From Jannaschia seosinensis (GTDB lineage: Bacteria; Pseudomonadota; Alphaproteobacteria; Rhodobacterales; Rhodobacteraceae), in NCBI RefSeq assembly GCF_001408515.1, contig NZ_CYPR01000096.1:70-60383 (forward strand): a stretch of DNA of 60,314 nt. Direction: 5' to 3'. Shown one piece after another: positions 45,730 to 54,596 of this stretch (positions are counted from its first letter, which is position 1; every line of letters starts with the position of its first letter). Position numbers and translations under genes: made by a program. The notes below the pieces were generated by a model that did no database searches, was not told where the DNA came from, and saw only the letters and a program-made list of their open reading frames with translations.

Positions 45730-45989
45730 CGGGGGCTGTCCTGTCGGTGCTCGCGGCGTTTGGCGGGCCAAAGTTTCGGCGGGCAGAACGGATGTGCGCC
45801 GAACGCGTCTGCACGCTGTGTCCGCCGGGTTCGCGGGGGCCCGGCGTCGTCTCGGCGTCCGGTACTTCGAGACGGGTGATGCGAAGTCCGTCAAGGTGCC
45901 TTTGCAGGGGTTGGCGGTCGGGCCGGGTCTGCTAGCTTACTTTCCGAAATCACCGCTGCGAAGCCATTTTTGAAAGACCGGATCCCATC

Positions 45990-46895
45990 ATGAAATCACC
46001 TCTGATCCTTGCCGCAGGTTTGTTCGGCGCGTTTGCCGCCGCTGCGCATGCCGACATCACCGTCTCCTCCAAGATCGACACCGAGGGCGGTCTTCTGGGA
46101 AATATCATCGCACTTGCGCTCGAGGATGCCGGCCTTCCAGTGGAGCGTCGCCTGCAACTGGGCGGGACGCAGGTGGTGCGCGAGGCGCTTCTGGCTAACC
46201 AGATCGACATCTACCCGGAATATACCGGCAACGCAGCCTTCTTCTTCAACGAAGCCGATAGCGATGTCTGGAAGGACGTCGAGACCGCACACGCGCGGGC
46301 GGCCGAACTGGATGCCGAGCAGAACGATGTCATCTGGCTCGAATCCGCCCCGGCCAACAACACCTGGGCCATCGCGGTGACCGGCCCCGTGGCCGAAGAG
46401 AACGACCTGTCGACCATGTCCGATTTCGGCAGCTGGGTTTCCGGCGGCGGTGATGTCAAGTTGGCCGCCTCGACCGAATTCGTGTCCTCGCCTGCGGTTC
46501 TGCCCGCCATGCAGGAGACGTACGGGTTCGACCTGTCGCAGGATCAGACGGTGATCCTGTCGGGCGGCGACACGGCCGCGACGATACAGGCCGCGGCGCG
46601 GGGCACGTCGGGTGTGAACGCGGCGATGGTCTACGGCACCGATGGTGGCGTCGGTGCGACGGGTCTTGTGGTGATGGAAGACGACAAGGGCGTGCAGCCG
46701 GTCTACGAGCCGACGCCGATCGTCCGGGCCGAGGTGCTGGAGGAATATCCCTCGATCCCCGACGTGTTGAACCCGATCTTTGACGGGCTGGACATGGAGA
46801 CGCTGCAAAAGCTGAACGGTCGCATTCAGGTTGGCGGCGAGCCAGCCGAAGCCGTGGCTCGCGACTACCTTACGCAAACCGGGGCGATCGACTGA
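45990..46895 (+). CDS. Osmoprotectant ABC transporter substrate-binding protein (OsmF/YehZ type)
   Basis: This 301-residue periplasmic binding protein has a signal peptide (MKSPLILAAGLFGAFAAAAHA). The OpuAC/QAT-type fold is shown by VSSKIDTEGGLLGNIIALAL near residue 25, GTQVVREALLANQIDIYPEY near 59, TGNAAFFF, and APANNTWAIAVT near 123. Such proteins bind glycine betaine, choline or related quaternary amines; the YehZYXW type often has low affinity and the true ligand is debated. It is first of a four-gene importer operon with gene order binding protein, permease, ATPase, permease. Confidence 0.92.
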   Translation: MKSPLILAAGLFGAFAAAAHADITVSSKIDTEGGLLGNIIALALEDAGLPVERRLQLGGTQVVREALLANQIDIYPEYTGNAAFFFNEADSDVWKDVETAHARAAELDAEQNDVIWLESAPANNTWAIAVTGPVAEENDLSTMSDFGSWVSGGGDVKLAASTEFVSSPAVLPAMQETYGFDLSQDQTVILSGGDTAATIQAAARGTSGVNAAMVYGTDGGVGATGLVVMEDDKGVQPVYEPTPIVRAEVLEEYPSIPDVLNPIFDGLDMETLQKLNGRIQVGGEPAEAVARDYLTQTGAID

Positions 46896-48079
46896 TCTCT
46901 TCCGCGATATCGATCAGGGATACCAGACGGGGCCTGTCTCCGCCCGGTATCCTGTTCGCCGTTCTGGGTCTGGCGGCGCTGTTCGTCCCGTACATGACGG
47001 TGGCCGCGAACCGGATCGTCGCGGGCGAAGGCGTGACGGTTCTGGCGCTGGCCGGGGCGGAGGTGACCCTGCCGGGACTGGTGGCCATTCTCGTGGGGCT
47101 GACGCTCGGGCTTCCGGGGGCATGGCCACAGCTTCGCCTCGTCGGGGCGATCGTCGGACTGGCCGGATTGCTCTGGCTGCTGACGCATGGAGCGTCGGCG
47201 CTTCTGGACGGGGCGGGCGACTACGCCCGGGTTTCACCCGCCGTGGGCTTCTGGTGTCTGCTGCTGATCTTCATGCTGCTGATGGCCGATGCGCTTGCAA
47301 ATCTTGCGCCGGGGCCGCTGGCGCGGGGAACGCTTCTGGCGGCGGTGCTCGCCGCGGCGGGAATAATCCTGTGGTCCGGTGCGCTGTCGGAACTATCGAT
47401 CCTGCAGGAATATGCCAGCCGCAAGGCGGCCTTTGCCAATGCGGCCCTGCGGCACTTGGCGTTGGCGCTCGGCTCGCTGGCGACGGCGGCGGCGGTCGGC
47501 TTTCCGCTGGGCATCCTGTGTCATCGAAGGGCCGACCTGCGGGAGACGACTTTACCGGTTCTGAGCTTCCTTCAGACCATCCCCTCGCTTGCCATGTTCG
47601 GCCTGATGATCCCGATCCTCGGCTGGGTCGGGAACACCTTGCCGGGGGCGCAGGCGATCGGCATCGCGGGGATCGGCTTCGCCCCCGCCTTTCTGGCGCT
47701 CGTGCTGTATTCGCTGCTTCCGGTGGTCGGCAACACGGTGGCCGGTCTCGCCTCGGCGCCGCCGGCGGCTCTGGAGGCGGCGCGCGGCATGGGCATGACC
47801 CCGCGCCAGCGATTGCTGCGGGTCGAATTGCCTCTGGGTCTGCCGGTCATCCTGACCGGGGTGCGTATCGTGCTGGTCCAGAATATCGGCCTTGCCGTCA
47901 TCGCAGGACTGATCGGCGGCGGCGGTTTCGGCACCTTCGTGTTTCAGGGGCTGAACCAGACCGCAGCCGACCTGATCCTTCTGGGCGCGTTGCCGACCGT
48001 GGCGCTGGCCCTCGTATCGGCCATTGTAATGGACATCCTGGTCGACCTGACCCGGCCGACACCAAAGGGGGGCGCATGA
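46892..48079 (+). CDS. Osmoprotectant ABC transporter permease (YehY type), probable CTG start
   Basis: This membrane permease has an N-terminal multi-helix extension and a C-terminal ProW-like channel domain (FLQTIPSLAMFGLMIPILGW, the EAA-like loop ALEAARGMGMTPRQRLLRVE near the end). The first canonical start is an ATG at 46994, but the 34 codons before it, in frame, encode RGLSPPGILFAVLGLAALF, a basic residue then a hydrophobic helix that continues into the ATG-encoded sequence. No ATG, GTG or TTG lies in that stretch. A CTG at 46892 overlaps the binding protein's TGA, as ATGA and GTGA do at the other two junctions, and GGGG lies seven bases upstream. I therefore place the start there (395 aa); from the ATG the protein would be 361 aa. 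Confidence 0.8.
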   Translation: MISSAISIRDTRRGLSPPGILFAVLGLAALFVPYMTVAANRIVAGEGVTVLALAGAEVTLPGLVAILVGLTLGLPGAWPQLRLVGAIVGLAGLLWLLTHGASALLDGAGDYARVSPAVGFWCLLLIFMLLMADALANLAPGPLARGTLLAAVLAAAGIILWSGALSELSILQEYASRKAAFANAALRHLALALGSLATAAAVGFPLGILCHRRADLRETTLPVLSFLQTIPSLAMFGLMIPILGWVGNTLPGAQAIGIAGIGFAPAFLALVLYSLLPVVGNTVAGLASAPPAALEAARGMGMTPRQRLLRVELPLGLPVILTGVRIVLVQNIGLAVIAGLIGGGGFGTFVFQGLNQTAADLILLGALPTVALALVSAIVMDILVDLTRPTPKGGA

Positions 48080-49011
48080 TCGAGATCGACCGGATCACCA
48101 AAACCTATGACGGTGTGCATGCGGTGGATTCCGTCACGATGACGGTGGAGACGGGCACGATCACCATAATCGTGGGCACGTCGGGGTCCGGCAAGACGAC
48201 ACTTCTGCGGATGATCAACCGCCTTGAGGAGCCCAGTTCGGGCGAGGTGCGGATCAACGGCGAGTCCACTTTGGCGACGAAGCCGCATCTTTTGCGGCGG
48301 CGGATCGGCTATGCGATTCAAGGGCACGGGTTGTTTCCGCACCATTCGGTGGCGCGCAATATCGGGGCGGTGCCGGAGCTTCTGAACTGGCCGAAGGATA
48401 AAATCAGCGCCCGCGTCGATGAGTTGCTGACCCTGTTCTCGATGGATCCGGTAGCGTTCCGCGACCGCTATCCGGCCGAGTTGTCGGGCGGACAGCAGCA
48501 GCGCGTCGGTGTGGCGCGGGCGCTGGCCTCGCGGCCGGACCTTCTGCTGATGGACGAGCCGTTCGGGGCGCTGGACCCGATCATCCGGTCGCGGGCGCAG
48601 GACGATCTGCGCCGCATTCAGCAGAGGCTCGGCTCGACCATCATGCTGGTCACCCACGACATGGACGAGGCGATCCGCCTCGGTGACCGTGTGGCGGTGA
48701 TGGATGGCGGCAAGTTGGTTCAGTACGCCACACCGGCCGAGATCATATCCCAACCGGCGACCGGCTTCGTGGCCGACATGGTGGGCGACGTCGAGCGCCC
48801 GTTGCGGCTGCTGTCGCTGATCCCCGTCTCCGAGGTTGTCGAGGACGGAGCCGCCGAGGGCGGCGCCCTGCCGGCGGGGGCGAGCCTTCGCGATGCGCTC
48901 GCGGCCTGCCTCTGGACGGGGCGCACGGCGGTGCCGGTGGCACATGACGATGCGGTCGTGGGGCGGGTGACGCTCGATGCCATCCGGGCGCGCGCAGAGC
49001 TTCACGCGTGA
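48076..49011 (+). CDS. Osmoprotectant ABC transporter ATP-binding protein (YehX type)
   Basis: This 311-residue ATPase energises the importer. It has Walker A GTSGSGKTTLLRMINRLEEP near residue 35, a Q-loop AIQGHGLFPHHSVARNIG near 80, signature LSGGQQQRVGVARAL near 137 and Walker B LLLMDEPFGALDPI near 157. A C-terminal CBS-like tail after 230 (ALPAGASLRDALAACLWTGR) is shorter than the tandem CBS of OpuAA. It overlaps both neighbours by four bases. Confidence 0.95.
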   Translation: MIEIDRITKTYDGVHAVDSVTMTVETGTITIIVGTSGSGKTTLLRMINRLEEPSSGEVRINGESTLATKPHLLRRRIGYAIQGHGLFPHHSVARNIGAVPELLNWPKDKISARVDELLTLFSMDPVAFRDRYPAELSGGQQQRVGVARALASRPDLLLMDEPFGALDPIIRSRAQDDLRRIQQRLGSTIMLVTHDMDEAIRLGDRVAVMDGGKLVQYATPAEIISQPATGFVADMVGDVERPLRLLSLIPVSEVVEDGAAEGGALPAGASLRDALAACLWTGRTAVPVAHDDAVVGRVTLDAIRARAELHA

Positions 49012-49742
49012 AGATCGGGATCGTCCTGCGCCCGGCGCTGATCGTGCTGCTGCTGGCACTGGTCCTCAGGCCGGCATGGTTCGCGCCGGTCTTCGCACCG
49101 CTGGCGCCGGCGAACGGGCCGGTGATCTATGAACGCGCCTCGCTTCTGTCGCTGTCGCTGAGCCATCTGGGCCTTGTCGCGGCGGCCACGGCGGCGGCGA
49201 CGTTGGTGGCGGTGACGCTGGCGATCCTGGTGACCCGTCCTTCGGGCGCGGCGTTCCGACCGCTGTCGCGCACGATCGCCAATATGGGCCAGACGTTTCC
49301 GCCGGTCGCCGTTCTGGCCCTGGCGGTTCCGGTCCTGGGATTCGGGTCGGGGCCGACCTTGGTGGCTCTCTTCCTCTACGGTCTGCTGCCGATCTTCGAG
49401 AACGCGATCACCGCGCTCTCGACCCTGCCGCCGGCCACGATGGAGGCGGCGCGGGGGATCGGATTGAACCGCTGGCAGAAGCTGATGCGGGTGGAACTGC
49501 CGCTCGCGCTGCCCGTGATCCTGACGGGCATCCGCCTGTCGGTCGTGATCGCGCTTGGCACGGCCACGATCGGCTCGACCGTGGCGGCGCGTACGCTGGG
49601 CGAGGTGATCATCGCGGGCCTTCTGACGAACAACACGGCCTATGTGCTGCAGGGCGGGCTGATCGTCGGCTTGTTCGCGGTGCTGATCTACGACGCGCTG
49701 GTGCAGCTCGAGGCGCATCTTGCCCGGCGCGTCGGCGGGTGA
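49008..49742 (+). CDS. Osmoprotectant ABC transporter second permease (YehW type)
   Basis: This 244-residue permease has six hydrophobic segments and the coupling loop LPPATMEAARGIGLNRWQKL near residue 140, followed by RVELPLALPVILTGI. It lacks the N-terminal extension of the first permease, as in E. coli YehW. It starts with GTG overlapping the ATPase stop (GTGA). Together the four genes have all parts of an importer. Confidence 0.93.
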   Translation: MKIGIVLRPALIVLLLALVLRPAWFAPVFAPLAPANGPVIYERASLLSLSLSHLGLVAAATAAATLVAVTLAILVTRPSGAAFRPLSRTIANMGQTFPPVAVLALAVPVLGFGSGPTLVALFLYGLLPIFENAITALSTLPPATMEAARGIGLNRWQKLMRVELPLALPVILTGIRLSVVIALGTATIGSTVAARTLGEVIIAGLLTNNTAYVLQGGLIVGLFAVLIYDALVQLEAHLARRVGG

Positions 49743-49822
49743 GGCGGAACGGGCCGGGGCGTTAGGCTTGGTCGGGTAACGGAGTCATTGCCGACACCGG
49801 CGGTGCAAATAAGGATTTCGGG

Positions 49823-50152
49823 ATGCGACAGAACGGAATTGCCGCCGCCCTGCTGTTTCTGGCCCTGTCCGCCTGTGCGACAGCGCCGGAGCCGTCTGGT
49901 CTGATGCTGGTCCCCGGGCCGGGTGGGCTGGGTGTCACGGGCTCGGGCGGGCGCGAGATTTCCTTCGGGCGGGACCGGATCGGCGCGCTGCAAAGTGTTG
50001 CAAAGGTGACAGGGCGTACGCCCGTGCCGGCGGCCTGTGGTGCGGGGCGGGATGCGTTCGATGCGGGTGACGGGCTGCGGCTGATTTTCGAGGGCAAGAC
50101 CTTCGTGGGCTGGACCGGCCCGTCGGGGGCTGCGGGTCGGAACTGCCACTGA
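49823..50152 (+). CDS. Small exported lipoprotein
   Basis: This 109-residue protein has a lipoprotein signal (MRQNGIAAALLFLALSACAT, lipobox LSAC). The mature part is short and Gly-rich, with two Cys (near residues 72 and 108) that could form a disulfide and the phrase GREISFGRDRIGALQSVAK. I do not recognise a family. Its stop is two bases from that of the convergent acetyltransferase. Confidence 0.8.
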   Translation: MRQNGIAAALLFLALSACATAPEPSGLMLVPGPGGLGVTGSGGREISFGRDRIGALQSVAKVTGRTPVPAACGAGRDAFDAGDGLRLIFEGKTFVGWTGPSGAAGRNCH

Positions 50153-50154
50153 GG

Positions 50155-50580
50155 TCACAGTCGGAAGCCGAGGGTGATGCGGCCGTCCTGCGCGGGGCTG
50201 AGCGGTTCGAAGCCACGGGATCGGTAGTAGATGCGCGCGCTTTCGTTCGTCTCATTGGTGGTTGCGATCAGCCAGGACAGGCGGCGGGCCTTGGCCGTGC
50301 GGCGGGTCGCCTCGAAGAGGGCGGAGCCGACGGCGAGGGCGTCGGGCCCCGGAACGGTGAAGGTGGCGATTTCGGCCGTGTCGGCGCCGAGATCCGGAAG
50401 CGCCCCGAGCCATTGCACACCGAGAAGCGGGCCGTCGCGTTCGGCCAGATGCCACAGATCGGACTCATCGAGCAGATCGATAAGCGTCGCGGCGTCACCG
50501 TGGCCGGTCAACTTTTGCAGGAAGGCGGCGATCGGACCTGCATCAAGAACATGCGCGCGGCGGATGGTGAGAGGTGTCAT
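50155..50580 (-). CDS. GNAT family N-acetyltransferase
   Basis: This 141-residue acetyl-CoA-dependent transferase fits the GNAT fold: LTIRRAHVLDAGPIAAFLQK at the N-terminus, IATFTVPGPDALAVGSALFE, the weak acetyl-CoA loop region, and LIATTNETNESARIYYRSRG near 115, which includes the typical N...A..Y motif B. The substrate is unknown. It is translationally coupled (ATGA) to the HD-domain gene upstream. Confidence 0.85.
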   Translation of the reverse strand: MTPLTIRRAHVLDAGPIAAFLQKLTGHGDAATLIDLLDESDLWHLAERDGPLLGVQWLGALPDLGADTAEIATFTVPGPDALAVGSALFEATRRTAKARRLSWLIATTNETNESARIYYRSRGFEPLSPAQDGRITLGFRL

Positions 50581-51194
50581 CGCTGCCCGGCGTCGCGGGC
50601 CTCCATCAGGGTCGCGTGACGTTCAAGGAAGGCGGCGCGTACCTCTGCGGGCGGGCGCAGGACGAGGTCCAGCCCGTCCAGCATGTTCGGGGGCGGACGG
50701 CCGAAGAAGCGGTTCGCTTCGGTTTCGGCAAATCCCGCGAGCCGGACGGCCTCGATCCAGGCGGAGATGCGGTCGGCCTGCTTAACGCGCTTCTTGAGGG
50801 CCGGCGCCGTGGTCGCGGGCAGGCCGAAGCGCAGGCGGATCGCCCGCTGAAGCCGGTCGTCCAGCGCGTTGTAGTCCGGCCCGACAGCCGCCTTTACCGG
50901 GGAGATCATGTCGCCGATCACGTATTCCGGCGCGTCGTGAAGCAGCGCCGTCAGACGGTCGGCGGGCGTGGCGGCTGGATCGAGGCGGGCGAGGATCGCC
51001 TCCACGAGGAGGGAATGCTCCGCCACCGAATAGGGCCAGTCGCCTCGGGTCTGCCCGTTCCAGCGGGCGACGAAGGCGAGGCCGTGGGCGATGTCCTCGA
51101 TCTCTATGTCGACGGGCGTCGGGTCGAGCAGGTCGAGCCTGCGGCCCGACAGCATACGCTGCCATGCACGTGGAGGGGTCGGAGGACGGGCCAT
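50577..51194 (-). CDS. HD-domain phosphohydrolase (YfbR-like)
   Basis: This 205-residue protein has the HD metal site: SVAEHSLLVEAILARL near residue 60, LTALLHDAPEYVIGDMISPV near 87 and the later KQADRISAWIEAVRL. It resembles YfbR-like 5'-nucleotidases and predicted hydrolases of nucleotides. The start at 51194 was chosen because AGGA is eight bases upstream; an ATG six bases earlier is possible but too close. It and the GNAT gene form a two-gene leftward unit. Confidence 0.85.
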   Translation of the reverse strand: MARPPTPPRAWQRMLSGRRLDLLDPTPVDIEIEDIAHGLAFVARWNGQTRGDWPYSVAEHSLLVEAILARLDPAATPADRLTALLHDAPEYVIGDMISPVKAAVGPDYNALDDRLQRAIRLRFGLPATTAPALKKRVKQADRISAWIEAVRLAGFAETEANRFFGRPPPNMLDGLDLVLRPPAEVRAAFLERHATLMEARDAGQR

Positions 51195-51315
51195 GAACAT
51201 TGTCCTAAAGGTCGCGGGCGGCGATGCAACCGATCCCGGCAGGTCGGGTTTCGTTCTTGAGCGGGGGCCATCGGCCGACCCGCAGGGTCGGTGCACCTAT
51301 AGGGGAGCCGAGCCC

Positions 51316-51618
51316 ATGCGCGGAACTATCCGAAACGCCGTCGTTGCCACCTTTCTTGCAACCCCAGTCGCGGCACAGGGGGCGGGTTGCGCCCCGCGCG
51401 ATGTGGTCGTCGACCGGCTCGACCGGACCTATGGCGAGGTCTATGCGGGCGGGGGGCTTCGCGGGCGCCACGCGATATTCGAGATCTGGATTTCGGCCGA
51501 GGATGGCACCTGGACAATCCTGATGACGCGGCCGGACGGCATCGCCTGTGTGATGGCGGCGGGCACGAATTGGCATCCCGCGATGGAGAGCCAGCAGATC
51601 CGCGACACGCCCGCCTGA
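51316..51618 (+). CDS. Conserved exported protein upstream of ahcY
   Basis: This 100-residue secreted protein has a signal peptide ([20 protein letters not shown]). Two Cys (GCAPRD near residue 24 and GIACVMAAG near 78) probably pair. The body reads [20 protein letters not shown], then [21 protein letters not shown] recognise the pattern as common in Rhodobacterales but know no function. It lies 62 bases upstream of ahcY on the same strand. Confidence 0.75.
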   Translation: MRGTIRNAVVATFLATPVAAQGAGCAPRDVVVDRLDRTYGEVYAGGGLRGRHAIFEIWISAEDGTWTILMTRPDGIACVMAAGTNWHPAMESQQIRDTPA

Positions 51619-51680
51619 CATTGTTCGCGGCAGGTCCGCCTGATACGGAGCCGCCAAACCCGGGCCCGGTGCAGGAGCGA

Positions 51681-53066
51681 ATGATGAACGACTACGTCGT
51701 AAAGGACGTCGAACTGGCCGAATACGGCCGCCGCGAACTCGACATTGCCGAAACGGAGATGCCTGGCCTGATGGCGCTGCGCGAGGAGTACGGCGCGGCG
51801 CAGCCGTTGGCCGGGGCGCGGATCGTCGGATCGCTGCATATGACCATCCAGACGGCGGTGCTGATCGAGACGCTGACGGCTCTGGGCGCCGATGTGCGCT
51901 GGGCCTCGTGCAACATCTTCTCCACGCAGGATCACGCCGCCGCCGCCATCGCCGCAGGGGGCACGCCGGTCTTTGCGGTGAAGGGGCAGTCGCTGGATGA
52001 GCACTGGGATTATCTCGACCGGTCGTTCCAGTTCGCCGAGGGCGCGAACATGATCCTCGACGACGGGGGCGATGCGACACTTTACATCCTTCTGGGCGCT
52101 CGGGCCGAGGCGGGCGAGGATCTGGGGGTGCCGACTTCCGAGGAGGAGGAAGTGATCCACGCGCAGATCGCCAAGCGGATGAAGGAGAGCCCCGGCTGGT
52201 TCACCAGGACGCGCGATGCGATTAAGGGTGTCAGCGAGGAGACAACGACGGGCGTGCACCGTCTTTACGACCTGCACAAGAGGGGGCTGCTGCCCTTTCC
52301 CGCCATCAACGTGAACGACTCCGTCACCAAGTCGAAGTTCGACAACAAGTATGGCTGCAAGGAGAGCCTCGTCGACGGGATCCGGCGTGCCACCGATACG
52401 ATGATGGCCGGCAAGGTCGCGGTCGTGATGGGCTATGGCGATGTAGGCAAGGGATCGGCCGCATCGCTTCGCGGGGCCGGCGCGCGCGTGAAGGTGACCG
52501 AGGTCGATCCGATCTGTGCCTTGCAGGCCGCGATGGACGGGTTCGAGGTGGTCCTGCTGGAGGATGTCGTCGGATCGGCCGACATTTTCGTCACCACGAC
52601 GGGCAATCGCGACGTCATCCGCATCGAGCACATGCGCGAGATGAAGGACATGGCGATCGTCGGGAATATCGGCCATTTCGACAACGAGATTCAGGTCGCT
52701 TCGCTGCGCAACCACAAGTGGACGAAGATCAAGGATCAGGTGGACATGATCGAGATGCCTTCGGGCAACCGGATCATCCTGCTCAGCGAAGGCCGGCTTC
52801 TGAACCTCGGCAATGCGACGGGGCATCCGTCGTTTGTGATGAGCGCGTCCTTCACCAATCAGGTTCTCGCCCAGGTCGAGTTGTGGACCAAGGGCGGGGA
52901 TTATGCGCCGGGCGTCTACATCCTGCCCAAGCATCTCGACGAGAAGGTCGCGCGGCTGCATCTGGGCCGGATCGGCGTGAAGCTGACGGAGCTGCGCAAG
53001 GATCAGGCCGATTATATCGGCGTGACGGTCGACGGTCCTTTCAAGCCGGAGCATTACCGCTACTGA
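51681..53066 (+). CDS. ahcY: Adenosylhomocysteinase
   Basis: AhcY hydrolyses S-adenosyl-L-homocysteine to adenosine and homocysteine, sustaining methylation. The 461-residue NAD-dependent tetrameric enzyme shows [20 protein letters not shown] near residue 56, [16 protein letters not shown] near 84, [20 protein letters not shown] near 210, the Rossmann motif [13 protein letters not shown] near 253, and the C-terminal PFKPEHYRY. It starts at one of two adjacent ATG codons after GCAGGAG. A strong terminator follows. Confidence 0.97.
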   Translation: MMNDYVVKDVELAEYGRRELDIAETEMPGLMALREEYGAAQPLAGARIVGSLHMTIQTAVLIETLTALGADVRWASCNIFSTQDHAAAAIAAGGTPVFAVKGQSLDEHWDYLDRSFQFAEGANMILDDGGDATLYILLGARAEAGEDLGVPTSEEEEVIHAQIAKRMKESPGWFTRTRDAIKGVSEETTTGVHRLYDLHKRGLLPFPAINVNDSVTKSKFDNKYGCKESLVDGIRRATDTMMAGKVAVVMGYGDVGKGSAASLRGAGARVKVTEVDPICALQAAMDGFEVVLLEDVVGSADIFVTTTGNRDVIRIEHMREMKDMAIVGNIGHFDNEIQVASLRNHKWTKIKDQVDMIEMPSGNRIILLSEGRLLNLGNATGHPSFVMSASFTNQVLAQVELWTKGGDYAPGVYILPKHLDEKVARLHLGRIGVKLTELRKDQADYIGVTVDGPFKPEHYRY

Positions 53067-53088
53067 CACGTCGTCCGGCGTGGAAAGG

Positions 53089-53130
53089 AAGGCCGCGTTC
53101 CCGCCTGAGGGGAGCGCGGCCTTCTTCGTT
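53089..53130 (+). terminator. Terminator after ahcY
   Basis: A 14-pair stem (AAGGCCGCGTTCCC with GGGAGCGCGGCCTT, one G-U pair) has the seven-base loop GCCTGAG. It is followed by CTTCGTTTT. Confidence 0.85.
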
Positions 53131-53460
53131 TTGGGCGGGTGGGGGATCCCGATAGGTGGCGCTTGATCGGGCGCAGGCGCTTCGGATTGAAAACAGGTTC
53201 AACAGCAGTCTGCTTCGATTTGAATGAGCAGGATGCGCGTTGCGTGGCGGGAGGCGCGGCATGGTCGGCAAGCATTGCGGTCCGCGGTTCGCTCCGCCGC
53301 CGGGGCTGTCATTTGCCGCGGATGCGTCGGTGTCGCCCGCGTCAGGATTCGCCACGGGCGCGAAATCTGCCTCGGTCGCAGGATCTGCGGAAGTTTCCTC
53401 GGAACCCGCGACCGACTGTCTCGTTATCAAAGCACTGCAAACGCAAACTGGAGCAATCCA
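53131..53460. other. Non-coding region upstream of the repeat protein
   Basis: Between the ahcY terminator and the next ATG, about 330 bases hold no convincing gene. The first part is less GC-rich than its surroundings (ATTGAAAACAGGTTCAACAG near 53185) and probably carries the promoter and a long untranslated leader. A ribosome site (CTGGAGC) precedes the ATG at 53461. Confidence 0.5.
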
Positions 53461-54540
53461 ATGAATACGCACAAACTGCTTTTTAGCAGCGTGGCCTCGG
53501 CTGCGTTGCTCGTCGCCCCTGCTTTCGCCGAAACGCACGTCGAAATGGACGCCGAGGGTAACCCGATCGTCATCGAAGGCGAGGCCGATGCCGACGCGCT
53601 CGGTGGTCAGATCGTCGTCGAACAGCCCGATGCCGAAGTCGATGTCACCGTCGTTGATCCGGAAGTGAGCGTCGATCAGGCGCGCCCCGAGGTTCTGGTC
53701 GAGCAGGCGCAGCCCGAGGTCGTCGTGAACGTGCCCGAGCCGACCGTTCTGGTCGAGCAGCAATCGCCGATCATCACGATCGAGCAGGCGCAGCCCGAAG
53801 TCCGCGTCACGATCCCCGAGCCGACCGTCACCGTCCGCATGCCGGAGCCGGACGTGAACGTCGATACCACCGCGCCCGACATCGACGTGTCGCAGCCGGA
53901 GCCGATCGTCCGCTTCGTGCGGCCCGAGCCGCGCATCACGATCGAAGAGAGCGAGCCGAACGTTGAAGTCACGGTTGCTGATCCCGAAGTGAGCATCGAC
54001 CGCGCAGAAGCCGCCGCCGTTGCGGTCGAGCAGGCCGAAGCCGATGTGAGCATCGAGACCGAAGGCGAAGGCGACGTCCGGGTTTCCGAATCCGAGCCAC
54101 AGATCAGCATCGATTCGGCCGATGAAGCCGAGATCATGGTCGAGCAGGAAGAGCCGAACATCGAGGTCGAGCAGGCCGAACCCGACGTGACCGTCATGTC
54201 GGAGCGCGACCGGGCCGAGCTTGCAGCTCTCTACGTGGATTTCGTCGATTACCGCGTGGCCGATCTGGTCGGCATGAACGTTCTCTCGGAAGAGGGCAGC
54301 GACGTGGGTGAGATTGACAGCCTCGTGAACGTGGACGGCATGCTCTACGCCATCGTCGGCGTCGGCGGCTTCCTCGGCATGGGCGAGCGCAACATCGCCG
54401 TGCCGCTCGAGGACATCACGCTGGTCGATGGCTCCATGGTCATCGAAGGGGTGAGCGAAGACGAACTGCCGGAGATGTCTCCTTATGACGACAGCGGCCA
54501 GCTTCTGCCGCTCGACATGACCGTTGGCGACGCGTACTAA
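53461..54540 (+). CDS. Exported nonapeptide-repeat protein with C-terminal PRC-barrel
   Basis: This 359-residue acidic protein has a signal peptide (residues 1-23, ending AFA). Residues 66-182 are thirteen consecutive nine-residue units of the form (E/D/Q)-P-x-(V/I)-x-(V/I)-x-x-x: the prolines fall at 67, 76, 85, 94, 103, 112, 121, 130, 139, 148, 157, 166 and 175 without a slip. More degenerate units continue to about 245 (prolines at 213, 232, 241). Residues 255-345 form a PRC-barrel (LVGMNVLSEEGSDVGEIDSL, then VGVGGFLGMGERNIAVPLED). The alternating Val/Ile pattern suggests stacked short strands, for example a beta-solenoid stalk in the periplasm. Function is unknown; a cell-envelope or ion-buffering role is a guess. 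Confidence 0.88.
   Translation: MNTHKLLFSSVASAALLVAPAFAETHVEMDAEGNPIVIEGEADADALGGQIVVEQPDAEVDVTVVDPEVSVDQARPEVLVEQAQPEVVVNVPEPTVLVEQQSPIITIEQAQPEVRVTIPEPTVTVRMPEPDVNVDTTAPDIDVSQPEPIVRFVRPEPRITIEESEPNVEVTVADPEVSIDRAEAAAVAVEQAEADVSIETEGEGDVRVSESEPQISIDSADEAEIMVEQEEPNIEVEQAEPDVTVMSERDRAELAALYVDFVDYRVADLVGMNVLSEEGSDVGEIDSLVNVDGMLYAIVGVGGFLGMGERNIAVPLEDITLVDGSMVIEGVSEDELPEMSPYDDSGQLLPLDMTVGDAY
53656..54006 (+). repeat. Tandem 27-bp coding repeats (13 units)
   Basis: This stretch encodes the 13 in-register nonapeptides of the preceding protein. At DNA level the units are diverged, although some phrases recur (GTCGAGCAG, CCCGAG). The protein pattern is therefore maintained by selection rather than by very recent duplication. 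Confidence 0.85.
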
Positions 54541-54566
54541 ACCGCGACTGCCAATAGGTAAGCGAG

Positions 54567-54596
54567 AAGGCCCCCGGTGATCCGGGGGCCTTTTTT
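54567..54596 (+). terminator. Terminator after the repeat protein
   Basis: A perfect 11-pair stem (AAGGCCCCCGG with CCGGGGGCCTT), loop TGAT and a six-T tract (two of them in the stem) make a classical intrinsic terminator. Confidence 0.93.

Noticed and set aside
51619-51680. An S-adenosylhomocysteine riboswitch upstream of ahcY
   Set aside because: The 62-base gap is short and I could not find the conserved core or its pseudoknot; covariance-model search would settle it.
53240-53464. A 74-codon frame upstream of the repeat protein
   Set aside because: It has no ribosome site, no signal or motif, and overlaps the probable leader of the next gene.
53656-54006. Possible CRISPR-like tandem repeats
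   Set aside because: Units are 27 bases with no spacers, are diverged in DNA, and are in frame within a protein gene.
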